A DNA stretch of 10,735 nucleotides, from NCBI GenBank assembly GCA_028290385.1, contig JAQGJZ010000409.1, positions 1 through 10,735 on the forward strand, read 5' to 3'. The DNA comes from Enterovirga sp. (lineage in GTDB: Bacteria > Pseudomonadota > Alphaproteobacteria > Rhizobiales > Beijerinckiaceae). Below, one piece after another: positions 1 through 8,415 of this stretch. How positions within the stretch are numbered: position 1 is the stretch's first letter; every line of letters begins with the position of its first letter. Both the position numbers and the translations under genes were made by a program. The notes under the pieces were generated by a model. It ran no database searches. It saw only the letters and a list, made by a program, of their open reading frames with translations, and had not been told where the DNA came from.

Positions 1-902
1 CCGCGCATCGCCTCGCGCAGATCCGCCGCATCCTCCTGGCCGAGGCACATGAAGAGCTGGCCCGTGCAGGTGAGGCGCACGCGGTTGCAGGATTCGCAGA
101 AATTGTGCGTCAGCGGCGTGATGAAGCCGATGCGGCCGCCCGTTTCGGCCACCCGGACATAGCGGGCTGGCCCGCCCGTGCGCTCGCTCGTGTCCGACAG
201 AGTGTAGCGCTCGGCCAGCCGTTCGCGCACGATCGACAGCGGCATGAACTGGTCGATGCGCTCGGGCTGGATGTCGCCCATGGGCATGACTTCGATGAAG
301 GTCAGGTCCATGCCGCGCCCATGCGCCCAGGCGACCATGGACTCGATCTCGTCCTCGTTGACGCCCTTCAGGGCGACGGCGTTGAGCTTGACCCTCATGC
401 CGGCGCGTTGGGCCGCGTCGAGGCCTCGGAGCACCTGGCCGAGATCGCCGCGCCGGGTGATGCGCCGAAACCGCTCGGGGTCGAGCGAGTCCAGCGACAC
501 GTTGATGCGCCGCACGCCGCATTCGGCGAGTTCGGCGGCAAACCGCTCGAGCAGGGTGCCGTTCGTCGTGAGGGTCAGTTCCTCCAGCGAGCCCGCCTCG
601 ATATGGCGCGACAGCGACCGGAACAGGCTCATGATGTCGCGCCGCACCAGCGGCTCGCCGCCCGTGATGCGCAGCTTGCGAACACCCTTGCGGATGAAGG
701 CGGTGCAGACCCGGTCCAGTTCCTCGAGCGTGAGCAGGTCGCGCTTCGGCAGGAAGGTCATGTCCTCCGCCATGCAATACACGCAGCGAAGGTCGCACCG
801 ATCCGTCACCGACAGGCGCAGATACGTCACGTGCCGTCCGAAGGGGTCGATCAGGTTGGCGCGGCTGCCGACCCCGCCGGGCTGGGAAATCATGGAGGAC
901 AT
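1..902 (-). CDS. moaA: GTP 3',8-cyclase MoaA (3' end beyond window)
   Basis: MoaA is a radical SAM enzyme that converts GTP to 3',8-cyclo-GTP, the first committed step of molybdenum cofactor synthesis, acting with MoaC in the cytoplasm. About 300 residues are visible. The SAM-cluster motif CDLRCVYC supplies C36, C40 and C43; GGEP lies at 81-84; the MoaA-specific second 4Fe-4S cluster is supplied by C269, C272 and C286 in the [11 protein letters not shown]...C region. The last few tens of residues, including the usual C-terminal GG, fall outside the window. Two nearby ATGs fit: 902 (MSSMIS) and 893 (MISQPG). I chose the first, but neither has a clear ribosome binding site. The gene is divergent from the DUF971 gene with 87 bp between starts, where a candidate promoter and two dyads lie. 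Identification is very secure; the exact start is not. Confidence 0.96.
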   Translation of the reverse strand, partial: MSSMISQPGGVGSRANLIDPFGRHVTYLRLSVTDRCDLRCVYCMAEDMTFLPKRDLLTLEELDRVCTAFIRKGVRKLRITGGEPLVRRDIMSLFRSLSRHIEAGSLEELTLTTNGTLLERFAAELAECGVRRINVSLDSLDPERFRRITRRGDLGQVLRGLDAAQRAGMRVKLNAVALKGVNEDEIESMVAWAHGRGMDLTFIEVMPMGDIQPERIDQFMPLSIVRERLAERYTLSDTSERTGGPARYVRVAETGGRIGFITPLTHNFCESCNRVRLTCTGQLFMCLGQEDAADLREAMR

Positions 903-934
903 GGGGGAAGCCGGTTCCGAGAGCGGGCCGTCCG

Positions 935-957
935 CCCTAATGTAGGGTGAAGCACCC
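935..957. promoter_or_regulatory. Two overlapping dyads in the moaA/DUF971 divergent region
   Basis: Two perfect 5-bp inverted repeats with 3-nt centres share an arm: CCCTA-ATG-TAGGG (935-947) and GGGTG-AAG-CACCC (945-957). Their centres are 10 bp apart, about one helical turn. The first covers the candidate moaA -10 and the second lies in its spacer. They could be a tandem operator or, as RNA, two mutually exclusive small hairpins. They do not resemble the palindromic ModE site, and the region is too short for a full Moco riboswitch. Confidence 0.35.
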
Positions 958-967
958 CTGCCGTAAA
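939..967 (-). promoter_or_regulatory. Candidate sigma-70-type promoter of moaA
   Basis: Read on the minus strand, TTTACG (962-967) is followed after 17 bp by TACATT (939-944). Each hexamer matches the sigma-70 consensus at four of six positions with ideal spacing. The predicted transcript would start about 30 nt upstream of the moaA ATG at 902. Called by eye only; alphaproteobacterial promoters diverge from the consensus, so confidence is moderate. Confidence 0.4.
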
Positions 968-989
968 TGTCGGCCGAAAGGACGTTTCC

Positions 990-1367
990 GTGAGCACCCC
1001 CGATCCCTGGCCGAGCGAGATCCGGCTTGTCGGCGACAAGCGCCAACTGGCGATCACGTTCGAGGACGGGCGGCGGGTCGAGATCCCGGCCGAGCTCCTG
1101 CGCGTCGAGAGCCCTTCGGCCGAGGTGCAGGGCCATGGCCCGAGCGAGCGCAAGCTGGTGGGCGGCAAGCGCAGCGTCCGCATCTTGCGGATCGACCCCG
1201 TGGGCAATTACGCCGTCCGCCTGACCTTCGACGACGCCCATTCCAGCGGGATCTACAGCTGGCCGTTCCTGCTCGACATCGGGGAGCGGCAAACGGAGAT
1301 CATGCGCGACTACGAGGCCCGGCTGCTCGAGAAGGGCCTCAGCCGTGACCTCCCAGGGATCGCTTAG
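990..1367 (+). CDS. DUF971 / gamma-butyrobetaine hydroxylase-like N-terminal domain protein
   Basis: A 125-aa protein made essentially of one DUF971 domain, also called the gamma-butyrobetaine hydroxylase-like N-terminal domain. The sequence begins with an EIRL...L.ITF.DGR segment, has an [19 protein letters not shown] core, and ends with the family's hallmark [15 protein letters not shown] (about residues 82-97). In the large hydroxylases this fold binds zinc and precedes a catalytic domain; here it stands alone, and no catalytic partner domain is present. Stand-alone members are often found next to molybdopterin or Fe-S assembly genes; the divergent moaA fits that pattern but proves nothing about function. 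Translation probably starts at GTG 990, because an AAAGGA-like ribosome binding site (about 977-983) lies at the right distance. The gene ends 6 bp before the stop of the convergent gene at 1374. Confidence 0.9.
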   Translation: MSTPDPWPSEIRLVGDKRQLAITFEDGRRVEIPAELLRVESPSAEVQGHGPSERKLVGGKRSVRILRIDPVGNYAVRLTFDDAHSSGIYSWPFLLDIGERQTEIMRDYEARLLEKGLSRDLPGIA

Positions 1368-1373
1368 GCGTCG

Positions 1374-1973
1374 TCAGCCCCTGGAGGAACAGGCCCGCCA
1401 GCCCTCGCGCGAGCCTCGCGTGAAGTGGCACAGGCTCATGGAGCGGAGCAGGGCGCCGATCTGCTTGCGCTCGGTGCAGGATTCCTCCCGGGCCACCGAG
1501 ACCTCCGACCGGCAGCGCTGGCGCGCATCCAGCCAGAGCTTGATCAGCCGGCGCGGCTCCCGAATCTTGGTCCAGGCCTCGTTCGGCCCAGGCTCGACCG
1601 GCGCCGCCGCCGCCGCGACCTGCGGGCAGCGGATCACGTCGCGCGAGCGCGGCCGCTTGTTCTCCGGCAGATAGAAGACGGCGCTGTCCTGCGACTTGCG
1701 GAACACCCGCATCGTGCTGGCCCCGCGCGAGGTCGGACACTGGAGCAGCATCAGCACCGAACGGTCCTGCCGGGGCGATTGGCTCAGGATGCGGCAGGTC
1801 TCGGTGTAGTCCCTGACCTCGTCGCCCTCGACCGTGATCCGGGCTTCGTCCTCGTCGACCGTCAGTGAGCAGGTGTCGAAATCCCGCGACCAGACGCCCG
1901 CGATCGAGTCCTTCCGCTCCTGCGCGGCGAGCTCCCCGCCTGCGGCAACGAGCAGCGCCAGCGCGGTGGCCAT
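1374..1973 (-). CDS. Cysteine-rich exported protein of unknown function
   Basis: I do not recognise the family. From ATG 1973 the product is 199 aa. It opens with a hydrophobic stretch (ATALALLVAAGG, residues 2-13) ending in a signal-peptidase-like ELAAQ site, so export to the periplasm is likely. The mature part begins DSIAGVWSRDFDTC, similar in style to small periplasmic beta-rich proteins. It carries eight cysteines (35, 60, 79, 116, 154, 166, 182, 195), an even number compatible with disulfides after export. An alanine/proline linker sits near 119-130 and the C-terminal third is basic. The same frame stays open to 2096, but that extension is arginine-rich and non-conserved in appearance; the n-region after Met 1973 is short and there is no clear ribosome binding site, so an alternative upstream start (CTG near 2000) is possible. 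The gene is convergent with DUF971 and downstream of gyrB on the same strand. Confidence 0.72.
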   Translation of the reverse strand: MATALALLVAAGGELAAQERKDSIAGVWSRDFDTCSLTVDEDEARITVEGDEVRDYTETCRILSQSPRQDRSVLMLLQCPTSRGASTMRVFRKSQDSAVFYLPENKRPRSRDVIRCPQVAAAAAPVEPGPNEAWTKIREPRRLIKLWLDARQRCRSEVSVAREESCTERKQIGALLRSMSLCHFTRGSREGWRACSSRG

Positions 1974-2155
1974 CCGGGCGACGCCGCGCCAGGGCGGTGC
2001 CAGCCGCGCATGAGCCTGCGGGAAAAAGCCTGGATTCGGAGACAGGGCAGCACCTCTAGCGGATCGTGTGTTCGCTGAACGCCAGAGGGCTGCCACGTTT
2101 CCACTCGCGCCGTATCGTCAGGCTCCGTACGGTCCTCGGTGCAGCCCTGCGGGGC

Positions 2156-4730
<2,575 letters not shown>

Positions 4731-4733
4731 CCC

Positions 4734-4762
4734 CACGCGCGCACGCGCATACATGCGTGCGC
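4734..4762. repeat. 29-bp alternating pyrimidine-purine tract with inverted repeat (Z-DNA/cruciform-prone)
   Basis: From C4734 to C4762 every base alternates pyrimidine-purine without interruption, mostly CG and CA/TG steps with one TA step (4750-4751). Within it GCGCACGC (4739-4746) and GCGTGCGC (4755-4762) form a perfect 8-bp inverted repeat around the 8-nt centre GCATACAT. Such tracts can flip to left-handed Z-DNA, or extrude as a hairpin, under negative supercoiling. The tract lies about 100-130 bp upstream of gyrB and about 70 bp upstream of the tRNA-Leu promoter candidate, in the divergent intergenic region. Confidence 0.7.
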
Positions 4763-4832
4763 TGGCCGACCCCCGGCCCGGGCGCGATGCGGCCGAGCAC
4801 GCCAGATGCGCGGATTTTCAAACGAACATGCA

Positions 4833-4861
4833 TTGACGCGCCGGCCCGGCTTCCCTAAACG
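4833..4861 (+). promoter_or_regulatory. Candidate promoter of tRNA-Leu
   Basis: TTGACG (4833-4838) matches the -35 consensus at five of six positions. After 17 bp comes TAAACG (4856-4861), a weak -10. Transcription would begin near 4868, about 16 nt before the mature tRNA 5' end, a normal leader length. The strong -35 and position make this the most credible promoter in the window. Confidence 0.5.
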
Positions 4862-4883
4862 AGCGGCACGTCGTTCGCGGCGG

Positions 4884-4968
4884 GCCCAGGTGGCGGAATT
4901 GGTAGACGCGCTGGTTTCAGGTACCAGTGGTGAAAGCCGTGGAGGTTCGAGTCCTCTCCTGGGCACCA
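4884..4968 (+). tRNA. tRNA-Leu (CAG anticodon)
   Basis: This is an 85-nt class II tRNA. The acceptor stem GCCCAGG (4884-4890) pairs perfectly with CCTGGGC (4958-4964), followed by discriminator A and an encoded CCA (4966-4968). The anticodon stem CTGGT/ACCAG (4911-4915, 4923-4927) encloses loop TTCAGGT, giving anticodon CAG at 4918-4920, which reads CUG, the dominant leucine codon of high-G+C genomes. The T arm is GGAGG-TTCGAGT-CCTCT (4941-4957), and the 13-nt variable region forms only a short arm. The D region contains the usual TGGCGGAATTGGTAGACGC pattern of tRNA-Leu. I see no duplicated 3' end downstream, so there is no sign that it serves as an integration site here. Confidence 0.97.
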
Positions 4969-5331
4969 ATTTTCTGGAAAGCTGTTCAGCGCCAGAAAGT
5001 TAGCCTTCTGCAGAATGTCGCGAGGTCCTGCCTGTGCACGGAGCACAGCGCCTGAGGCCGTGCGCGATGGGGGGCTGAAGGCCCCTCGGCCGGTGCTGCG
5101 TCCCGGCATTACGATCCCCGATTTTGGCTCGGCGTCACCCCGCGACATGCGGCCGGTCGGGCTCGGCCGCGGGCTGCCGATTTCCGCGTCGGAATGAGCC
5201 CGCCGCGCAACATCCTTTCCGCTTTGTGAGCGAGCGCTAGAAAGCGCGGGTTCGCGTTCAGGGGGCTTAATGGCGCCCTGGCTAGCGGAGGAATCCGAAC
5301 AGCAACGAACGCACCCTGAAGGGAGCTTTAG
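4969..5331. other. 363-bp non-coding stretch between tRNA-Leu and the metallopeptidase gene
   Basis: No convincing gene is seen. It holds the post-tRNA hairpin, the palindrome TTCTGCAGAA (5006-5015), a small GGGGC-TGAAG-GCCCC hairpin (5071-5085), a GCGCT-AGAA-AGCGC hairpin (5234-5247) and, at its end, the ribosome binding site AAGGGAG (5319-5325) of the next gene. A short open frame at 5015-5197 has no ribosome binding site or recognisable protein character. I could not pick a promoter for the metallopeptidase with confidence, though it must lie here if the gene is transcribed on its own. Confidence 0.6.
4971..4998 (+). terminator. Possible terminator hairpin after tRNA-Leu
   Basis: Two bases after the encoded CCA, TTTCTGG (4971-4977) pairs with CCAGAAA (4992-4998). 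Nested inside, GCTG (4981-4984) can pair with CAGC (4987-4990). There is no U-run after the stem, so it may be a processing or weak termination structure instead. A 10-bp palindrome TTCTGCAGAA follows at 5006-5015. Confidence 0.4.
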
Positions 5332-6729
5332 ATGGCAGATTACCTCCTCGAGGGGCAGAAGTGGGGTTTGCCGACGTTCGGCACGCCGGGCAGCACGGTT
5401 ACATGGGCGGTGGACGCTTCGGTGCCGGCCTTTTTCGCCGCCTCCCTCAACACCGCGTTCGACGATTGGGCGGCCTACGGCAACATTTCTTTCCGTCAGG
5501 TGGGCTCGCTGGCTGAGTCGGATATCGACATCCGGGTCGCGGCGATCGACGGCCCGAACAATGTGCTCGGGCGGGCGGATTATTCGTATATCGGCGCGTC
5601 GTTTCTTTCGGCGACCGTGACGTTCGACAGCGCGGAGGGATGGCATACGGCCGGCAACGCGGTGCTGAGCGACAGCGGTGCCAGCCTGCTCGCCGTGGCG
5701 CTGCACGAGGTGGGGCACGCCATCGGGCTCGATCATTACGACGAGCGCCTGGCGATCATGAATACCCTGCTCGAGCCGGATTTTGCGGGGCTCACCCTGT
5801 CCGACATCTTCGGTATCGAGGCGATCTACGGGCCGAGCGAGGCGCGGATTGTCGATCTCGTCATGCATAACGGCGCCAGCATCGCAGCCGGCACCGTGGC
5901 ATCCGGCTCCACCTCCTACAAAGGCGTCGGCGGTTTTGGGGCGGAGTGGGATCTGATCGGCTTCGGTCAGTTCGATGGCGGGCCGGCTTCGGAATTCCTG
6001 ATCCACAGCGCCGGCAGCCACGAGATCCGGCTTGGCCGCGCCGATGGGCAAACCGCCACTCACGTTGTCGGGGCGGTCGGGGCCGAATGGTTGTTCCAGG
6101 GCAGCGCGGACTACACGGGCGACGGCCGGGCGGACCTCCTGATGCGCAACAGCGCGGGCACGCTGAGCCTCGCATCGGTCTCGGATGCCGGCGGGCTCCA
6201 GTACAGCCAGATCGGCAGCATCGGGTCCGAGTGGCTGTTCGGCCGCACCGACGCGAGCGGCGAGCTGGCGAACCGCAACGGCGTCAGCGGCGACTTCCTC
6301 GGTACGGGTCGGGACGGCTTCGTCATGTACAGCCTCGGCAGCCACGACATGACGGTGGTCGAGGTGGTCGAAGGTCGCGCCGTCTACACGGCGATCGGTC
6401 AGGTCGGGACGGAGTGGAAGCTGCTGGCGAGCGGCGATTTCGTGGGCGATTCCCGCGACGACTTCCTGATCTACAACACCGGCAGCCACACCATTCAGGC
6501 GGTCAGCGTGACCAACGGCACAGCCGCGTACACGACGATCGGTGCGGTCGGGCCGGAATGGGAGTTCGTTGGCGCCGGCGATTTCGACGGCGATGGCCGG
6601 GACGGCGCCCTCATGCACCGGGTTGCGGCCGACGGGGGCGGATGGCTGCAGGAGCTCGAAGTGGTGGACGGGCACGCGACCTACACGACGATCGGTGCCG
6701 TCGGATCGGAGTGGGATCTGATCGCCTAG
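5332..6729 (+). CDS. Matrixin-like zinc metallopeptidase with C-terminal VCBS/FG-GAP-like repeat propeller
   Basis: The 465-aa product has two parts. Residues 1-170 form an M10-type peptidase: an N-terminal LEGQKWG...VTWAVD segment, the zinc motif HEVGHAIGLDH (H125, E126, H129, H135) and a Met-turn at M143 in AIMNT. No cysteine-switch propeptide is seen. Residues 173-465 are about six repeats of roughly 48 aa, each ending IGxVGxEW (EW at 205, 252, 300, 361, 409, 460). Some carry Asp/Gly loops such as GDFDGDGRD (416-424), as in calcium-binding VCBS/FG-GAP blades. Repeat 4 has a 13-residue insert near 306-318. The protein ends WDLIA, the start of another repeat. No Sec signal peptide is visible, so if secreted it probably uses a type I system, as related serralysins do, but RTX nonapeptides are absent. 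ATG 5332 has AAGGGAG six bases upstream. The substrate is unknown. Confidence 0.87.
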   Translation: MADYLLEGQKWGLPTFGTPGSTVTWAVDASVPAFFAASLNTAFDDWAAYGNISFRQVGSLAESDIDIRVAAIDGPNNVLGRADYSYIGASFLSATVTFDSAEGWHTAGNAVLSDSGASLLAVALHEVGHAIGLDHYDERLAIMNTLLEPDFAGLTLSDIFGIEAIYGPSEARIVDLVMHNGASIAAGTVASGSTSYKGVGGFGAEWDLIGFGQFDGGPASEFLIHSAGSHEIRLGRADGQTATHVVGAVGAEWLFQGSADYTGDGRADLLMRNSAGTLSLASVSDAGGLQYSQIGSIGSEWLFGRTDASGELANRNGVSGDFLGTGRDGFVMYSLGSHDMTVVEVVEGRAVYTAIGQVGTEWKLLASGDFVGDSRDDFLIYNTGSHTIQAVSVTNGTAAYTTIGAVGPEWEFVGAGDFDGDGRDGALMHRVAADGGGWLQELEVVDGHATYTTIGAVGSEWDLIA

Positions 6730-6737
6730 CGGCTGTG

Positions 6738-6769
6738 GCGGGCGCTTGCCGTCCCCGGCGATCGCCCGC
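6738..6769 (+). terminator. Hairpin downstream of the metallopeptidase gene
   Basis: GCGGGCG (6738-6744) pairs with CGCCCGC (6763-6769), and inside it GCCG (6748-6751) pairs with CGGC (6756-6759) around a TCCC loop. It begins 8 bp after the stop codon. A second small dyad, CGTTTT-GG-AAAACG (6777-6790), follows and supplies the only T-rich bases. This is plausible as a terminator, though without a classical U-run directly after the stem. Confidence 0.45.
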
Positions 6770-7013
6770 TCCGAGACGTTTTGGAAAACGCCAGGGCGGC
6801 GTCGGGGCCGCGTGTTCCGCGCGCCCGCCAGCCTCGTGCGCCCCGCGCTGGCCGCTCAGGCAGGGCCGATTCTAGGCCCGAGCGCCGGTCCGGGCTGAAC
6901 CTGTGCGAAGCCGTCCGGGGCCGGCGGAAACCACGTTGCCGGCTTGCGATTGACGGGCGGGAACAGCCGAGCTTCATCGGTGCTGTCCGTGCCTTCGCAC
7001 CTCCAGGTTCGCC

Positions 7014-7604
7014 ATGCGCAACCACCGGCCCCTCCGAAATCTCGTACTTGCCGCAGCGCTGTCGGGGCCGCTGTTCGGCGTGGGATGCGCCCACGCGGCG
7101 AGTTTGTTCGACGCGATCGGGGCGGCCTTCGGCGCCCAGCCGGAGCCATCCCGACCATCTCGCGCGGCGCCTGCCGCAGCCGAAATGGGGCGGGGCGGCC
7201 TCAGCCTGACCGTTCGTCCGCGCCGGCAAAAGCCCCGGCGCGAGCGGGCGGTGGCGCGCAGGCCGCAGCCGGTGCAGCCGTCGGCGCCGCTCAACGTCGA
7301 TCCCGCGACGAACCCGAACTGGTTTCTCGATGACCCGACGCTCAGGCCGGGCGACATCGTGGTGATCAAGGGCAAGGTGCTGGTCTTCGAGGGAAGCGGG
7401 CCTGCGCCGCATGCGCGCGAGGAGTTCACCTCCCTCGAGGGCTCGAAGCTCTCCCGCGAGGAGCGCGAGCGCATCAGCGCCATGGCTGGATTGCCGCCTG
7501 TCCCGACCGGGGAGGAGGCCCGCCGCAAGACGGCTACGGCCGGATCCGACTTACGGGCAGAGGCGGAAATCGTCCCGTCAGCCTCGTCCGCCGACGTGCG
7601 CTAG
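7014..7604 (+). CDS. Small basic, proline-rich exported protein of unknown function
   Basis: The 196-aa product has a signal peptide: basic start MRNHRPLRN, hydrophobic core LVLAAALSGPLFGVG and an AHA-A cleavage site near residue 28. A cysteine (C25) lies in GVGC, but the lipobox is poor, so I favour signal peptidase I over a lipoprotein. After it comes a low-complexity Arg/Pro/Ala stretch (about 40-90). Then a sharply more ordered core, NPNWFLDDPTLRPGDIVV (100-117), continues IKGKVLVFEG, and this is where any conserved function should sit. The rest is charged (KLSREERERISAMAGLPP, 145-162) with a loose tail. I recall similar hypothetical proteins with this core in Hyphomicrobiales but know no function. 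The start ATG 7014 has only a partial ribosome binding site (CCAGG). The gene lies 105 bp upstream of the DUF4142 gene on the same strand. Confidence 0.72.
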   Translation: MRNHRPLRNLVLAAALSGPLFGVGCAHAASLFDAIGAAFGAQPEPSRPSRAAPAAAEMGRGGLSLTVRPRRQKPRRERAVARRPQPVQPSAPLNVDPATNPNWFLDDPTLRPGDIVVIKGKVLVFEGSGPAPHAREEFTSLEGSKLSREERERISAMAGLPPVPTGEEARRKTATAGSDLRAEAEIVPSASSADVR

Positions 7605-7709
7605 CGGACCTTTGTTCCTGCTCTGATCTCGGCCGGGAACCTGCGCAAGCGGGGCGGATTGGCTCGGCGCCGTCGCGTCGCTGCGACCATCCAATCGGAG
7701 CCGTGTCAC

Positions 7710-8369
7710 ATGTATCGCCGCCAGTTCCTTGCGGGCCTGCTGCTCGCGACCTCGCCGCTCGCCATCACGCACACCGTCGCTCAGCCGGCCCCCGCCCCGG
7801 GCGCCATCCCCGCACCGATGTATCTCGCCATGGCCGCCAAGGGCGGCATGCTGCTGGAGGAAACGGCGCGGGACGCATACGCCAAGACCCAGGACCCGCG
7901 TGTGAAGAAGTTCTCCCGCGCCGAGGTGGTCGAGCAGGTGACCCTGACGGACAAGCTGAGCGCGAGCACGCCTCCCGGCCTGATGGCGGGAGCTGCGGCC
8001 GGGATGCCGCCCGGCGGGCTGGTCGGCGGGCTGGTTGCGGCCCCGTTCATGGTCGCCGGGGCAGCCGCCGGCGCCGCGGGCACGCTGCTCGGCATGGGTG
8101 GCCAGCCCGTCCCGATGACGAGCGATGCGCAGAAGGCGGACATGATCGCCCGGATCCAGAGCACCGCCGCCGGCCCGCAATACGACGCCCTGTTCGTGCA
8201 GACCCAGCTGATGGGGCACCACGAGGCCTACGCGATCCACAGCAACTACGCGCAGAACGGCGACGATCCGGCGCTGCGCCGCGTCGCGCGTGGCGCGCTG
8301 CCGCTGCTGCGGCTGCACATCGCCCAGCTCACGCGGATGCAGGGGATGGCCGGCGGGCCGCAGGGCTAA
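7710..8369 (+). CDS. DUF4142 family exported protein with glycine/alanine-rich insert
   Basis: From ATG 7710 the product is 219 aa. It starts MYRRQFLAGLLLATSPLAI, a signal with a twin-arginine-like RRQFL motif, and a cleavage region TVAQ near 22-25. The body fits DUF4142, a helical family proposed to be ferritin-like: helix 1 with MYLAMAAKGGMLLEETARDAY (37-57), helix 2 with DPRVKKFSRAEVVEQ (62-76), and the C-terminal pair QTQLMGHHEAY (164-174) and LPLLRLHIAQL (197-207) with conserved-style histidines. Between helices 2 and 3 the family normally has a short link; here residues 86-133 are an Ala/Gly/Pro/Met stretch with several GxxxG-like spacings. The usual Asp-His after helix 2 appears as Glu-Gln. 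The start is supported by the signal and GGAG at 7697-7700; an in-frame extension to 7659 looks spurious. Function is unknown; members are often linked to stress or envelope roles. Confidence 0.85.
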   Translation: MYRRQFLAGLLLATSPLAITHTVAQPAPAPGAIPAPMYLAMAAKGGMLLEETARDAYAKTQDPRVKKFSRAEVVEQVTLTDKLSASTPPGLMAGAAAGMPPGGLVGGLVAAPFMVAGAAAGAAGTLLGMGGQPVPMTSDAQKADMIARIQSTAAGPQYDALFVQTQLMGHHEAYAIHSNYAQNGDDPALRRVARGALPLLRLHIAQLTRMQGMAGGPQG

Positions 8370-8380
8370 AGCACGTCAGC

Positions 8381-8405
8381 GAGGCCGCCGGGTTCCGGCG
8401 GCCTC
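8381..8405. terminator. Strong hairpin between convergent DUF4142 and purU genes
   Basis: GAGGCCGCCGG (8381-8391) and CCGGCGGCCTC (8395-8405) form a perfect 11-bp stem with loop GTT. It sits in the 46-bp gap between the stop codons at 8369 and 8416, so it can act in both directions. No U-run follows on either strand. This is the most stable small hairpin in the window. Confidence 0.7.
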
Positions 8406-8415
8406 TGGCTGGCCC

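Noticed and set aside
105..950. + strand frames at the left end (281 and 233 codons)
   Set aside because: They are shadows of moaA, which carries all expected cysteine motifs on the minus strand.
903..989. Moco riboswitch between moaA and DUF971
   Set aside because: The gap is only 87 bp and shows two small dyads, not the multi-helix structure of well over 100 nt expected for the Moco motif.
4884..5331. tRNA-Leu as the attachment site of a genomic island carrying the metallopeptidase
   Set aside because: I found no repeat of the tRNA 3' end downstream in the window, no integrase and no clear composition break. An island with its far end outside the window cannot be excluded, but nothing supports one.
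4855..6675. 606-codon minus strand open frame across tRNA-Leu and the metallopeptidase
   Set aside because: It runs through the tRNA gene and opposite the metallopeptidase, whose zinc motif, repeats and ribosome binding site are convincing. The antisense product shows only composition-driven repeats inherited from the sense repeats.
6726..7528. Minus strand open frames (228 and 184 codons) overlapping the small exported protein gene
   Set aside because: Arg/Pro-rich translations without motifs or ribosome binding sites. The + strand frame has a signal peptide and an ordered core.
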